Shown here in pieces: positions 22,033 through 31,196 of a stretch of 64,000 nucleotides of DNA. The position numbers were made by a program, and so were the translations under genes. Each line of letters starts with the position of its first letter. The first letter of the stretch is position 1. The notes below the pieces were generated by a model. That model had not been told where the DNA came from and did no database searches. It was given only the letters and a program-made list of their open reading frames with translations. Where the stretch lies: contig QFPM01000007.1 in NCBI GenBank assembly GCA_003248655.1, forward strand, positions 1-64,000. The letters are read 5' to 3'. This DNA comes from Microbacterium sp. (GTDB lineage Bacteria; Actinomycetota; Actinomycetes; Actinomycetales; Microbacteriaceae).

Positions 22033-22667
22033 GATGCCGTCGGCCCGGCGGGCAGCGGGAAGACGTCGGTGCGGATGCTGGTCGGGCGGAGTCCTTCGCC
22101 CTCCTGGTCGCGGAAGCGCTCGGCGTAGCGGTCGACGACCGCCTGCAGGTCCTTCGTGAGCTCCGCAGTCTGCTCCCTGGTGAGCCGCAGGGTTCCCGTG
22201 GCGATCATCGCCTCGGACTCCTCGATCGACTCGGGAGTGCGCAGTTCCTCGGCCACGAAGCGCATGAGCTGCTGGTGTCGACGGTTGAGGAACTCGGTCA
22301 TGACCACCTGGGTCGCCGCCTTGCCGGATGGCGTCTTCATCGCCTCCGGATTGGTGAGCGAGAACGGGCCCCGCGGCCTCTCCCACCACCGCTCGCGGCC
22401 CGTGCCGCGCCCGTCGACTTCGCGGATCAGCGCGTGCTTGGCGAGTGCCCGCAGGTGATAGCTGGTCGATCCGGACGACTCACCCGTGAGCGCCGCGAGG
22501 GTGCTCGCCGTCTGCGGTCCGTACTGCGACAGGATGTCGTAGATCTCGACCCGCAACGGATGTGCGAGCGCCCGGAGGGCGCCGGCGTCGATCACGCGGT
22601 CAGGTCGGCGGTCGTCGTGGGGTGCGTGCACTGATCCAGCGGCGTCCGTGGTCTCTGACGTAGTCAC
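22029..22667 (-). CDS. ArsR-like winged-helix transcriptional regulator
   Basis: This 212-residue protein has an HTH_20/ArsR-type N-terminal domain ([15 protein letters not shown], then [17 protein letters not shown]) and a long helical C-terminal part (about 115-200). The larger-than-usual size argues against a classical metal-sensing ArsR, and no cysteine is present. The start is GTG at 22667 with no room for a ribosome-binding site, because the promoter TTGCAA-17 bp-TAGCTT ends seven bases upstream, so it is probably leaderless. It is coupled to the MFS gene. Confidence 0.88.
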   Translation of the reverse strand: MTTSETTDAAGSVHAPHDDRRPDRVIDAGALRALAHPLRVEIYDILSQYGPQTASTLAALTGESSGSTSYHLRALAKHALIREVDGRGTGRERWWERPRGPFSLTNPEAMKTPSGKAATQVVMTEFLNRRHQQLMRFVAEELRTPESIEESEAMIATGTLRLTREQTAELTKDLQAVVDRYAERFRDQEGEGLRPTSIRTDVFPLPAGPTAS

Positions 22668-22669
22668 GA

Positions 22670-22715
22670 TGCAAAGCTATCTTTGCAATCGCGTCTTTGC
22701 AATGACTTCTTTGCA
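22670..22715. promoter_or_regulatory. Operator/promoter of the ArsR-MFS operon with three 14-bp repeats
   Basis: TCTTTGCA occurs at 22680, 22694 and 22708, exactly 14 bp apart. The first also forms a perfect dyad TGCAAAG-4 bp-CTTTGCA (22670-22687). On the minus strand TTGCAA (22702-22697) and TAGCTT (22679-22674) are spaced by 17 bp, so the repeats overlay both promoter elements. This is the expected geometry for autorepression. The divergent M3 peptidase gene starts 37 bp beyond. Confidence 0.7.
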
Positions 22716-22752
22716 CATGGATGCCGGTGGCGACGCTCGATACGCTGGAATC

Positions 22753-24816
22753 ATGACGGATGCCGCCCCGAATCCCCTTCTCGTCCCGAGCTCGCTGCCT
22801 TACGGTCTGCCCGACTACCGTCGGATCTCGCCCGCCGACTATCTGCCCGCTTTCGAGGAGGCGTTCGCCGAGCATCGTGCGGAGGTCGCGAACATCACGC
22901 GCGTGCGGTCCATGCCGACGTTCGAGAACACGATGGTGCCGCTGGAGCGCTCGGGCGACCTGCTGGGGCGCGTCGCCCGCACGTTGTACACCGTCTCGTC
23001 GGCCGATGCGACCCCCGAGATCCAGCAGATCGAGGAGGCCCTGGCTCCCCTGATGGCTGCGCATCACGACGCCATCCAGCTCGACGGCGCTCTCTACTGG
23101 CGTATCAAGACCCTCCACGACCAGCTCGACGAGCTCGACCTCGACGCCGAGCAGCGCTACCTCGTCGAGCGGCACTACCGCGAGATGACGCACGCCGGTG
23201 CGGCGCTCGATGACGTGCAGAAGCAGGAGCTGACCGATCTCAACCAGCGGCTCTCGGTGCTCACGACGACCTTCGAGAAGAACCTCCTCGCCGACACGAA
23301 CGACCTCGCCGTCGTCTTCGACGATGCGGCCGACCTCGAGGGGCTCACCGAGGGTGAGCTCTCCGCGGCAGCCCAGAACGCCGCCGACCGCGGGCTCGAG
23401 GGGCGCTACGTCGTCACCCTGACGCTCTTCACGGGGCATCCGTACCTCTCCAGCCTCACCCGACGCGAGAGTCGCCGACGTCTGCTCGAGGCGTCGCGGT
23501 CCCGTGGGTCGCGCGGCAATGCCAACGACAACCGGGCCGTCCTGCTCGAGATCGTGCGGCTGCGCGCCCAGCGGGCGGCTCTCCTCGGCTACGCCAGCCA
23601 CGCGGCGTACGTGACGAGCGACGAGACCGCCGGCTCCCCCGACGCCGTGCATGCCCTCCTGCGCCGGCTCGCCGCGCCCGCGGCGCGCAACGCCCGCGCC
23701 GAACAGGATGCGCTGCAGCAGACCCTGCGCGAGGTGGAGGGTGCCGAGGGTGAGTTCGCTCTCGAAGTCCACGACTGGGCGTACTACACCGAACGCGTGC
23801 GTGCGGCCGAGTACGATCTCGACCGCACCGCTCTGCGGCCGTGGTTCGAAGCCGAGCGGGTTCTGCAGGACGGCGTCTTCCGCGCCGCCGGCGAGCTCTA
23901 CGGCATCACCTTCACCGAGCGCGCGGACCTCCCCGCCTACCATCCCGACGTGCGGGTCTTCGAGATCCACAACGCCGACGGGTCGGAGCTCGGGCTGTTC
24001 CTCCTGGATCTGTACACGCGCGACACGAAGCGCGGCGGGGCGTGGATGAACTCGATCGTGTCGCAGTCGCGCCTGCGCGACACGCGCCCGATCGTCGTCA
24101 ACAACCTGAACGTGCCGAAACCCGCGACCGGGCCCACCCTGCTGACGCTCGATGAGGTGACGACGCTCTTTCACGAGTTCGGGCACGCGCTGCACGGCCT
24201 GTTCGCGACGGTGACCTACCCGCACTTCGCCGGCACGAATGTCTTCCGCGACTTCGTCGAGTTCCCGAGTCAGGTCAACGAGATGTGGATTCTCTGGCCC
24301 GAGATCCTGGCGAACTACGCGAAGCACGTCGACACCGGCGAGCCGCTCCCGCAGGAGGTCGTCGACAAGCTTCACGCCTCCGAGGCGTTCAACCAGGGTT
24401 TCGCGACGAGCGAGTACCTCGCGGCATCCTGGATCGACCAGGCCTGGCACAGCCTCGACACCGCCGGCGCGGATGCCGTCGACGACGTCGCCGCGTTCGA
24501 GGCCGCGGCCCTCGCCGACATCGGCCTCGACAACCCGGTCGTGCCCACCCGCTACTCGTCGACCTACTTCGCGCACGTCTTCTCTGGGGGCTACAGTGCC
24601 GGGTACTACTCGTACATCTGGAGCGAGGTGCTCGACGCCGACACCGTCGAGTGGTTCACCGAGAACGGCGGACTCACGCGTGCCAATGGCGACCGCTTCC
24701 GGCAGCGGCTGCTGGGAGTCGGCGGCTCGAAAGACCCGCTCGAGGCCTACCGCGACTTCCGCGGGCGGGATGCCGACATCGCTCCCCTGCTGAAGCGCCG
24801 GGGCCTCGACGGCTGA
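22753..24816 (+). CDS. dcp: M3 family zinc metallopeptidase (peptidyl-dipeptidase Dcp / oligopeptidase A type)
   Basis: This 687-residue cytoplasmic peptidase degrades oligopeptides. The zinc site HEFGH lies at residues 474-478, and the C-terminal SGGYSAGYYSYIW matches the substrate-binding Tyr/Gly loop of the family. Length fits Dcp. The start is ATG 22753, six bases after TACGCT, suggesting a leaderless transcript. It is divergent from the ArsR-MFS operon, and its promoter could be affected by the same operator. Confidence 0.93.
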   Translation: MTDAAPNPLLVPSSLPYGLPDYRRISPADYLPAFEEAFAEHRAEVANITRVRSMPTFENTMVPLERSGDLLGRVARTLYTVSSADATPEIQQIEEALAPLMAAHHDAIQLDGALYWRIKTLHDQLDELDLDAEQRYLVERHYREMTHAGAALDDVQKQELTDLNQRLSVLTTTFEKNLLADTNDLAVVFDDAADLEGLTEGELSAAAQNAADRGLEGRYVVTLTLFTGHPYLSSLTRRESRRRLLEASRSRGSRGNANDNRAVLLEIVRLRAQRAALLGYASHAAYVTSDETAGSPDAVHALLRRLAAPAARNARAEQDALQQTLREVEGAEGEFALEVHDWAYYTERVRAAEYDLDRTALRPWFEAERVLQDGVFRAAGELYGITFTERADLPAYHPDVRVFEIHNADGSELGLFLLDLYTRDTKRGGAWMNSIVSQSRLRDTRPIVVNNLNVPKPATGPTLLTLDEVTTLFHEFGHALHGLFATVTYPHFAGTNVFRDFVEFPSQVNEMWILWPEILANYAKHVDTGEPLPQEVVDKLHASEAFNQGFATSEYLAASWIDQAWHSLDTAGADAVDDVAAFEAAALADIGLDNPVVPTRYSSTYFAHVFSGGYSAGYYSYIWSEVLDADTVEWFTENGGLTRANGDRFRQRLLGVGGSKDPLEAYRDFRGRDADIAPLLKRRGLDG

Positions 24817-24840
24817 GGCGCACGCTGGGAGGATGTGGGC

Positions 24841-25332
24841 ATGACTGCCGCATTCCCCGAAACCCCGTTCGCCGCGCCGACCCGCATCGACCTCGAGCCC
24901 GTGCCGCTCGCCGTCGTCCGGCACGACGGCATCCGTCTCGATGCGTTGCAAGCCGCGTTCGACGAGGGATACGCGGCGATCGCCGGGCTCTTCGCCGACG
25001 GCGTGCTCACGCCAGTCGGCCCCGCTATCGCGGTGTACTACGGCGACCCGATGGGCGAGTTCGATCTCGAGCTGGGCTTCCCCGTGGCGACCGCGCCGCG
25101 CGACCCGGTCGCCGCGGCCGGCGTCCCCGTGCTCGGTTCGGCCCTGCCCGGCGGCCCGGCCGTAGCCGCGAGCCACTTCGGCGCGTACGACACTCTGGGT
25201 CGTGGGTGGGCACAGCTCGTGCAGAGCGTCGATGGTGAGCCGACCGGCGTCTGGATCGAGAGCTACGTGTCAGACCCGACCGAGCCCGCTGAGAGCCTCC
25301 GCACCGATCTCATCCTGCCGGTGCGTGGCTGA
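24841..25332 (+). CDS. GyrI-like / AraC effector-binding domain protein
   Basis: This 163-residue protein resembles stand-alone effector-binding (GyrI-like) domains: PVPLAVVRHDGIRLDALQAAF, then AIAVYYGDPMGEFDLELGFPV, and WIESYVSDPTEPAESLRTDL at the end. Such domains bind small amphipathic ligands. There is no DNA-binding domain. ATG 24841 has GGAGG six bases upstream; ATG 24835 directly abuts it and is unlikely. It follows dcp by 24 bp. Confidence 0.8.
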   Translation: MTAAFPETPFAAPTRIDLEPVPLAVVRHDGIRLDALQAAFDEGYAAIAGLFADGVLTPVGPAIAVYYGDPMGEFDLELGFPVATAPRDPVAAAGVPVLGSALPGGPAVAASHFGAYDTLGRGWAQLVQSVDGEPTGVWIESYVSDPTEPAESLRTDLILPVRG

Positions 25333-25380
25333 CGCACCAGCGCGACAGTCGCTGCCGACGGGCGGCGCGGCTCCCCCGGC

Positions 25381-26649
25381 TCAGGCGCTCTTGCGCTTGC
25401 GCTCCAGCACGAGGGTGGGCGGTGCCCCGTCGGTGACGGCGGCGCGGGTCACGATGACCTTCGCGACATCCTCGGTCGAGGGGATCTCGAACATGATCGG
25501 GCCGAGCACGTCCTCGAGGATCGCGCGAAGGCCGCGCGCGCCCGTCTTGCGGGCGACGGCGAGGTCGGCGATCGCGCGAAGCGCGTCGTCCTCGAACTCG
25601 AGCTCGGCGCCGTCGAGCTGGAACATGCGCTGGTACTGCTTGACGAAGGCGTTCTTCGGGCCGGTGAGGATCTCGATGAGCGCGGTCTGATCGAGCGGCG
25701 CGACCGAGGTGACCACGGGCAGACGCCCGATGAACTCGGGGATGAGGCCGAACTTGTGCAGGTCTTCGGGGCGGACCTCGCTGAACAGGTCGAGCTCCTG
25801 GCCCTTCTCCTGCAGGGGCGCGCCGAACCCGACGCCGTGCTTGCCGACGCGCGAGGAGATGATGTCCTCGAGTCCGGCGAACGCGCCCGCGACGATGAAG
25901 AGGACGTTCGTCGTGTCGATCTGGATGAACTCCTGATGCGGATGCTTGCGACCGCCCTGCGGAGGCACCGAGGCGACGGTGCCCTCGAGGATCTTGAGCA
26001 ACGCCTGCTGCACGCCCTCGCCCGACACGTCGCGGGTGATCGAGGGGTTCTCGGCCTTGCGGGCGATCTTGTCGACCTCGTCGATGTAGATGATGCCCGT
26101 CTCGGCGCGCTTGACGTCGAAGTCGGCCGCCTGCAGGAGCTTCAGCAGGATGTTCTCGACGTCTTCACCGACGTAGCCCGCTTCGGTGAGGGCCGTGGCA
26201 TCTGCCACGGCGAAGGGAACGTTCAAGCGCTTGGCGAGCGTCTGTGCGAGGTAGGTCTTGCCGCAGCCGGTCGGGCCGAGAAGCAGGATGTTGCTCTTCG
26301 CGATCTCGACCTCGTCGGCGCGCTGCTCGGCGCTTTGCAGCGTGCCGTGCGCGCGCACCCGCTTGTAGTGGTTGTAGACGGCGACGGAGAGGGCCTTCTT
26401 CGCGGCATCCTGCCCGACGACGTACTCCTCGAGGAACGCGTAGATCTCGCGCGGCTTCGGCAGATCGAAGTCAGCGACGACACCGTCGCCCGACTCGGCC
26501 ATGCGCTCTTCGATGATCTCGTTGCACAGCTCGACGCACTCGTCGCAGATGTACACGCCGGGGCCGGCGATGAGCTGCTGCACCTGCTTCTGACTCTTGC
26601 CACAGAAGGAGCATTTGAACAGGTCGGCGCTCTCACCGATGCGAGCCAT
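25381..26649 (-). CDS. clpX: ATP-dependent Clp protease ATP-binding subunit ClpX
   Basis: ClpX unfolds tagged substrates and feeds them to ClpP. The 422-residue protein has the N-terminal C4 zinc domain (CSFCGKSQ and CDECVELC), Walker A GPTGCGKT, Walker [10 protein letters not shown] and the IGF-type ClpP loop region. Length is typical. It lies 142 bp downstream of clpP2, beyond a strong hairpin, so it probably has its own promoter as well. Confidence 0.98.
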   Translation of the reverse strand: MARIGESADLFKCSFCGKSQKQVQQLIAGPGVYICDECVELCNEIIEERMAESGDGVVADFDLPKPREIYAFLEEYVVGQDAAKKALSVAVYNHYKRVRAHGTLQSAEQRADEVEIAKSNILLLGPTGCGKTYLAQTLAKRLNVPFAVADATALTEAGYVGEDVENILLKLLQAADFDVKRAETGIIYIDEVDKIARKAENPSITRDVSGEGVQQALLKILEGTVASVPPQGGRKHPHQEFIQIDTTNVLFIVAGAFAGLEDIISSRVGKHGVGFGAPLQEKGQELDLFSEVRPEDLHKFGLIPEFIGRLPVVTSVAPLDQTALIEILTGPKNAFVKQYQRMFQLDGAELEFEDDALRAIADLAVARKTGARGLRAILEDVLGPIMFEIPSTEDVAKVIVTRAAVTDGAPPTLVLERKRKSA

Positions 26650-26742
26650 GATGCCCTCTCTCCAGACTGATCCCAGGAATGCAGTTCGAGCCTAACCGCT
26701 GGTCGGGACATCTCGGCGGATTGCGGCGCGACGTGTGGATAC

Positions 26743-26782
26743 GTCGAAGCCTCGCCCGACGGATGCCGGGCGAGGCTTCGAC
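26743..26782 (-). terminator. Hairpin terminator after clpP1-clpP2
   Basis: A perfect 16-bp stem (26743-26758 with 26767-26782) has an 8-nt loop, just past the clpP2 stop in the minus direction. No U-tract follows, as is common for actinobacterial terminators. It would reduce readthrough from clpP into clpX. Confidence 0.7.
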
Positions 26783-26791
26783 ACGGTGTGC

Positions 26792-27457
26792 TCAGGCGGT
26801 GAGCGCCGCAGGAACGCGCTTGCGCGAGGTCAGCACCTGGTCGACGACGCCGTACTCGAGGGCCTCGGCGGCAGAGAGGATCTTGTCGCGGTCGATGTCC
26901 TTGTGCACCTGCTCTTGCGTGCGGTTGGTGTGGCGCGCCATGGTCTCTTCGAGCCAGACGCGCATGCGCATGATCTCGGCGGCCTGGATCTCGATGTCGG
27001 ACGCCTGGCCGTGGCCCGACTCGCCGACGGCGGGCTGGTGCATGAGGATGCGCGCGTTCGGCAGCGCGAGACGCTTGCCGGGCGCGCCGGCGGCGAGCAA
27101 CACGGATGCCGCGGAGGCAGCCTGGCCGAGCACGACCGTCTGGATCTGCGGCGACACGTACTGCATCGTGTCGTAAATCGCGGTCATGGCCGTGAACGAG
27201 CCTCCGGGCGAGTTGATGTACATGACGATGTCGCGGTCGGGGTCCTGCGACTCGAGCACGAGCAGCTGCGCCATGACGTCGTCGGCCGACGCGTCGTCGA
27301 CCTGGACACCCAGGAAGATCACGCGGTCCTCGAACAGCTTGTTGTACGGGTCCTGTCGCTTGTAGCCATAGGCGGTGCGCTCTTCGAACTGCGGAAGGAT
27401 GTAGCGGCTGGAGGGCATCTGGAAGCCCTGCGGGATGCCGGCGGTGGGAAGGTTCAT
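26792..27457 (-). CDS. clpP2: ClpP2 protease subunit
   Basis: This 221-residue serine peptidase subunit has the nucleophile serine in LGQAASAAS and the histidine in ILMHQPAV. It is the second of two adjacent ClpP proteins. In actinobacteria these form a mixed ClpP1P2 tetradecamer, with ClpX docking on ClpP2. ATG 27457 is chosen because GGAG lies eight bases upstream; a GTG at 27475 overlapping the clpP1 stop is an alternative. Confidence 0.96.
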   Translation of the reverse strand: MNLPTAGIPQGFQMPSSRYILPQFEERTAYGYKRQDPYNKLFEDRVIFLGVQVDDASADDVMAQLLVLESQDPDRDIVMYINSPGGSFTAMTAIYDTMQYVSPQIQTVVLGQAASAASVLLAAGAPGKRLALPNARILMHQPAVGESGHGQASDIEIQAAEIMRMRVWLEETMARHTNRTQEQVHKDIDRDKILSAAEALEYGVVDQVLTSRKRVPAALTA

Positions 27458-27471
27458 GGTGGTCACTCCGG

Positions 27472-28089
27472 TCACTTCGCAGCGGATGTCGCGGTGGTGG
27501 TTGCGCTCGAGTCGGTGCCGCCGCCGCCGATGACGTCGGCCGCCGACTCACGGATGTGGTCGACGAAGCCGTAGGCGAGCGCCTCTTCGGCGGTGAACCA
27601 GCGGTCACGGTCGCCGTCGGCGTTGATCTGCTCGACGGACTTGCCCGTCTGCGATGCCGTGATCTCGGCGAGGCGCTTCTTCATGTCGAGGATGAGCTGC
27701 GCCTGCGTCTGGATGTCGCTCGCGGTGCCACCGAACCCGCCGTGCGGCTGGTGAAGCAGCACGCGTGCATTTGGCGTGATGTAGCGCTTGCCCTTCGTGC
27801 CGGCCGTGAGCAGCAGCTGACCCATGGATGCGGCCATGCCGATGCCGACCGTGACGATGTCGTTCGGGACGAACTGCATCGTGTCGTAGATCGCCATGCC
27901 GGCCGTGATCGAGCCGCCGGGCGAGTTGACGTAGAGGTAGATGTCCTTCTCGGAGTCTTCGGCCGCGAGCAGCAGGATCTTCGCGCAGATCTCGTTGGCG
28001 TTCTCGTCACGCACCTCCGACCCGAGCCAGATGATGCGGTCTCTCAACAGCCTGTCGAAGACGCTCGTCGCGACAAGTGGTTCAGCCAT
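27472..28089 (-). CDS. clpP1: ClpP1 protease subunit
   Basis: This 205-residue ClpP subunit starts [15 protein letters not shown] at 28089, preceded by GGAG. The nucleophile serine lies in [10 protein letters not shown] and the histidine in LLHQPHGG. The C-terminus ([18 protein letters not shown]) is low-complexity. It lies 105 bp downstream of tig, past a hairpin, and 14 bp upstream of clpP2. Confidence 0.96.
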   Translation of the reverse strand: MAEPLVATSVFDRLLRDRIIWLGSEVRDENANEICAKILLLAAEDSEKDIYLYVNSPGGSITAGMAIYDTMQFVPNDIVTVGIGMAASMGQLLLTAGTKGKRYITPNARVLLHQPHGGFGGTASDIQTQAQLILDMKKRLAEITASQTGKSVEQINADGDRDRWFTAEEALAYGFVDHIRESAADVIGGGGTDSSATTTATSAAK

Positions 28090-28141
28090 GGGTGCTCCTG
28101 CTTCCGGGTTTCGGTTCGTGATCGAATCTACCGACGCCCGC

Positions 28142-28185
28142 GACACGCCCCGCCCGTGTTCGCCGTCGGCGGAGCGGGGCGCGTC
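28142..28185 (-). terminator. Hairpin terminator after tig
   Basis: Arms of 12 bp (28142-28153 with 28174-28185) pair with one G-U. They lie in the 105-bp gap between the tig stop and the clpP1 start, so this is probably a partial terminator separating the two. Confidence 0.55.
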
Positions 28186-28194
28186 AGGCTCCCG

Positions 28195-29568
28195 TTACTC
28201 CGAGTCGGCCTTCTTCGCCGCAGGCTTCTTCGCAGGGGCCTTCTTCGCAGGCTTCTCCTCCGCGGCCGGCTCGTCCTCGGCATCCTCGTCATCGGTGACG
28301 ACGAAACCGGTCAGGTCGACCGCCTTGCCGTTGGTGTCGACGACCGTGACTTTGCCGAGCGCGATCGCGAGCGCCTTGTTGCGGGCGACCTCGCCGACCA
28401 TCGCGGGCAGCTGGTTTCCCTGCTGCAGCGCGTCGACGAACTCCTGCGGCGCCATGCCGTACTGCGCGGCCGACTGGATGAGGTACTGGGTCAGCTCGTC
28501 TTGCGAGACCTGAACCTCGTTCGCCTCGGCGAGCTTGTCGAGGATCATCTGCGTGCGGAACTGCTTCTCGCTCGACTCGGTGACCTCGGCGCGGTGCACC
28601 TCGTCGTCGAGGCGACCCTCACCCTCGAGGTGCTGGTGCACCTCGTCCTCGACGAGCTGGGCCGGCACGGGGATGTCGGTGGCAGCGATGAGCGCCTCGA
28701 CGAGCTTGTCGCGCGCGGCGGCGCCCTGCACGTAGACCGACTGCTCGGAGACGCGCTCGGCGAGGCTGTCGCGCAGCTCGCCGATCGTGTCGAACTCGCT
28801 CGCCATCTGCGCGAAGTCGTCATCGGCATCCGGAAGCTCGCGCTCCTTGACGGCCGTGACGGTGACGGACACCTCGGCCTCGTTGCCGGCGTGGTCGCCG
28901 CCGATGAGGGTCGAGCGGAAGGTCGTGTCCTCGCCCGCAGTGAGCGATTCGACGGCCTCGTCGATGCCCTCGAGCAGCTCGCCCGAGCCGACCTCGTACG
29001 ACACGCCCTCGGCGCGGTCGATCTCGGCGCCGTCGATCGTCGCGACGAGGTTCAGCTCGACGAAGTCGCCCGTCTTCGCGGGGCGGTCGACCGTGATGAG
29101 CGTGCCGAAGCGACCGCGCAGGCGGTCAAGCTCGGCGTCGATCGCTGCAGCATCCGTCTCGACCGGGTCGATTTCAACGGTGATCGTGGAGAGTTCGGGA
29201 AGCTCGAACTCGGGACGCACATCGACCTCGACCTCGACCTTGAGGTCGCCGGAGAAGTCCTTCTCGTTCGGCCACTCGATGACCTCGGCGGCGGGGCGCC
29301 CGACGATGCGGACCTCGTTGGCCGTGACAGCCTCGCGGTAGAAGCCGTCGAGGCCCTCGCTGACGGCGTGCTCGATGACAGCGCCGCGGCCGACGCGCTG
29401 GTCGATGATCGGCGCGGGCGCCTTGCCCTTGCGGAAGCCGGGGATGTTGAGGTCCTGTGCGATGTGCTCGTACGCGTGCGCGATCGAGGGCTTGAGCTCG
29501 TCCGGAGTGACCGAGATGTGCAGCTTCACTCGAGTGGGGCTGAGCTTCTCTACGGTGCTGGTGACCAT
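28195..29568 (-). CDS. tig: Trigger factor
   Basis: Trigger factor is the ribosome-bound chaperone that meets nascent chains. The 457-residue protein has the ribosome-binding loop GFRKGKAP at about 44-51, a central FKBP-like domain ([11 protein letters not shown]) and a helical C-terminal domain. It ends in an unusual Lys/Ala/Pro-rich tail ([12 protein letters not shown]) after an acidic stretch. ATG 29568 begins the conserved MVTSTVEKL; the frame stays open upstream only through the tRNA-Pro gene. Confidence 0.97.
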   Translation of the reverse strand: MVTSTVEKLSPTRVKLHISVTPDELKPSIAHAYEHIAQDLNIPGFRKGKAPAPIIDQRVGRGAVIEHAVSEGLDGFYREAVTANEVRIVGRPAAEVIEWPNEKDFSGDLKVEVEVDVRPEFELPELSTITVEIDPVETDAAAIDAELDRLRGRFGTLITVDRPAKTGDFVELNLVATIDGAEIDRAEGVSYEVGSGELLEGIDEAVESLTAGEDTTFRSTLIGGDHAGNEAEVSVTVTAVKERELPDADDDFAQMASEFDTIGELRDSLAERVSEQSVYVQGAAARDKLVEALIAATDIPVPAQLVEDEVHQHLEGEGRLDDEVHRAEVTESSEKQFRTQMILDKLAEANEVQVSQDELTQYLIQSAAQYGMAPQEFVDALQQGNQLPAMVGEVARNKALAIALGKVTVVDTNGKAVDLTGFVVTDDEDAEDEPAAEEKPAKKAPAKKPAAKKADSE

Positions 29569-29636
29569 GCCTGTTCGTTCTCCTCGTGTTCGGTCGCGCG
29601 AGGGCGCGTCCGTGGGTCTGGGTCTGTGGGGGCCGT

Positions 29637-29713
29637 TGGTCGGGGCGACAGGATTTGAACCTGCGGCCTCCCGCTCCCAAAGCGGGCGCTCTACCAAGCT
29701 GAGCTACGCCCCG
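29637..29713 (-). tRNA. tRNA-Pro (anticodon TGG)
   Basis: The acceptor stem CGGGGCG/CGCCCCG is perfect. The anticodon stem CCCGC/GCGGG encloses TTTGGGA, giving TGG. The discriminator is A and CCA is encoded at 29637-29639. It lies 68 bp upstream of tig on the same strand and divergent from tRNA-Gly. Confidence 0.95.
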
Positions 29714-29812
29714 GGCGCGCACGCGAGCGAGCGCCGATTTCCGGCCGAGGTTCAGTCTAGCCGAACGGACCTTGTAGACTTCTCGGGATGCCGCGTTCCA
29801 CCGCGGAATTTC

Positions 29813-29886
29813 GGGGCTGTAGCTTAGTGGTAAAGCCTCTGTCTTCCAAACAGATGATGCGAGTTCGATTCTCGTCAGCCCCTCCA
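29813..29886 (+). tRNA. tRNA-Gly (anticodon TCC)
   Basis: The acceptor stem GGGGCTG/CAGCCCC is perfect. The anticodon stem TCTGT/ACAGA encloses CTTCCAA, giving TCC. The discriminator is T and CCA is encoded at 29884-29886. TAGACT at 29774-29779 is a possible -10 box. The palindrome at 29894-29971 begins eight bases downstream. Confidence 0.95.
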
Positions 29887-29893
29887 CCACCCT

Positions 29894-29971
29894 CACAACT
29901 TCGGAGATCTGCAGTTCTTCGGAGGATGCCGGGCATCCGGCTCCGAGGTTGTGCAGATCTCCGAAGTTGTG
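29894..29971. repeat. Perfect 20-bp inverted repeat (REP-like) between tRNA-Gly and a convergent gene
   Basis: Arms 29894-29913 and 29952-29971 (CACAACTTCGGAGATCTGCA and its complement) match over all 20 bases. The 38-nt interior holds a second hairpin (CGGAG/CTCCG and GGATGC/GCATCC). It lies between the ends of convergent transcripts and could terminate both. Its nested structure resembles REP/BIME-type extragenic palindromes. Confidence 0.7.
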
Positions 29972-29982
29972 CGAGTCCGAAC

Positions 29983-30522
29983 TCAGCGGGCGCGCGTCGC
30001 GGCGGCGTGCGTCGCGGAGTGCTCGCGATAGATCTGGGCGTTGCGCAGGATGCCGGCGCGCTCGTCCTCGGACAGCTCCCGCCGCACCTTCGCGGGGACT
30101 CCCGCCACGAGCGATCCGTCGGGGATCACCGTGCCGCCGAGGATGACGGCGCCGCCGGCGATCAGGCATCCCGAGCCGATGACGGCACCGGAGAGGACGA
30201 CCGCTCCCATCCCGATGAGCGAGCCGTCGCCGATCGTGCAGCCGTGCACGACCGCGTTGTGGCCGACTGAGACGTCGCGACCGATGACGACGGGCGACCC
30301 GGCATCCACGTGCACCGATACGTTGTCTTGCAGGTTGCTGCCGGCACCGAGCGTGATGGGCGCGCCGTCGCCCCGGACGACGGCGTTGTACCAAACACTC
30401 GAGCCCTCCTCGAGGGTGACCGCGCCGATCACCCTCGCACCGGACGCGACGAAGGCCGACTCGTGCAGCGAGGGCGTGCGCCCGGCGAGGGACAGGATCG
30501 AGGCATCGTCGGCGATCGTCAT
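29983..30522 (-). CDS. Gamma carbonic anhydrase-like left-handed beta-helix protein
   Basis: This 179-residue protein consists of hexapeptide repeats (VIGAVTLEEGSSVWYNAVVRGD onward) with a C-terminal helix. Possible zinc ligands are His in VSVHVD and the two in VGHNAVVHG, the arrangement of gamma-class carbonic anhydrase relatives (YrdA/PaaY type). Whether it is an active anhydrase cannot be told from sequence. ATG 30522 (MTIADDAS) is the conserved start. Confidence 0.88.
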   Translation of the reverse strand: MTIADDASILSLAGRTPSLHESAFVASGARVIGAVTLEEGSSVWYNAVVRGDGAPITLGAGSNLQDNVSVHVDAGSPVVIGRDVSVGHNAVVHGCTIGDGSLIGMGAVVLSGAVIGSGCLIAGGAVILGGTVIPDGSLVAGVPAKVRRELSEDERAGILRNAQIYREHSATHAAATRAR

Positions 30523-30654
30523 GGATCCGACGATAGCGGGCGCTAAGCCGAGCCTTGGCTTGCTTGCGGAATGCCCTCGGCTGAGTAGCGTTGTAGTCAT
30601 CACGGGGCGCGTGCACGACACGAGCGCCCGGACTTACGCAGAGGAGAAGCGACC

Positions 30655-31140
30655 ATGACCAAGACGCAGACGATTTCGATGACCGCGACGAGCCCCGAGG
30701 CATCCGCCAGCACGGCTCAGTTCCTCACTCCCGTCGCGCTGGGCCTGCAGGCGCTCGCCGTCAACGGCAAGCAGGCGCACTGGAACGTGCGTGGCACGAA
30801 CTTCATCGCGATCCACGAGCTGCTCGACTCGGTCGTCAGCAACGCTCAGGGCTTCGCCGACCTCGCCGCGGAGCGCATCGTCGCCCTCGGCCTGCCGATC
30901 GACGCCCGCGTGTCGACGGTCGCCGAGAAGACCGCCGCGACGGCCGTGCCCGCCGGGTTCACGCAGTGGCAGGACATCATCCGTGCTGTCGTGACCGACA
31001 TGGATGCCGTCATCGCCGACGTCCAGGCCGCGATCGACGGCCTCGACGAGACCGACCTCACGAGCCAGGACGTCGCCATCGCGATCAAGTCGGGCCTCGA
31101 GAAGGACCGCTGGTTCCTCTCGGCGCACCTCGCCGAGTGA
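30655..31140 (+). CDS. dps: Dps family DNA-protection ferritin
   Basis: Dps oligomers oxidise and store iron and can coat DNA during starvation or peroxide stress. The 161-residue protein has the ferroxidase signature with His in KQAHWNVRG, plus the Asp/Glu in LLDSVVSNAQGFADLAAERI. A short Ser/Thr-rich N-terminal tail precedes the four-helix bundle. ATG 30655 has GAGGAG upstream. A terminator hairpin follows at 31162-31191. Confidence 0.95.
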   Translation: MTKTQTISMTATSPEASASTAQFLTPVALGLQALAVNGKQAHWNVRGTNFIAIHELLDSVVSNAQGFADLAAERIVALGLPIDARVSTVAEKTAATAVPAGFTQWQDIIRAVVTDMDAVIADVQAAIDGLDETDLTSQDVAIAIKSGLEKDRWFLSAHLAE

Positions 31141-31161
31141 GCGCTTCGCGCTGAGAATCAC

Positions 31162-31191
31162 GGATGCCCTGGGCGAGAGCCCGGGGCATCC
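31162..31191. terminator. Bidirectional terminator between dps and the amidohydrolase gene
   Basis: A 13-bp stem with one G-U pair (31162-31174 with 31179-31191) and a GAGA tetraloop lies between two convergent genes and can serve both. Confidence 0.75.
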
Positions 31192-31196
31192 CTCGT

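Noticed and set aside
22680..22721. Phased 14-bp repeats as a CRISPR-like array
   Set aside because: Only three units, with no spacers or cas genes; the position over a promoter fits operators.
22600..25176. 858-codon minus-strand frame opposite the M3 peptidase gene
   Set aside because: Composition is a shadow of dcp (Arg/Glu/Val/Gly-rich without motifs), and it also runs across the ArsR start and operator.
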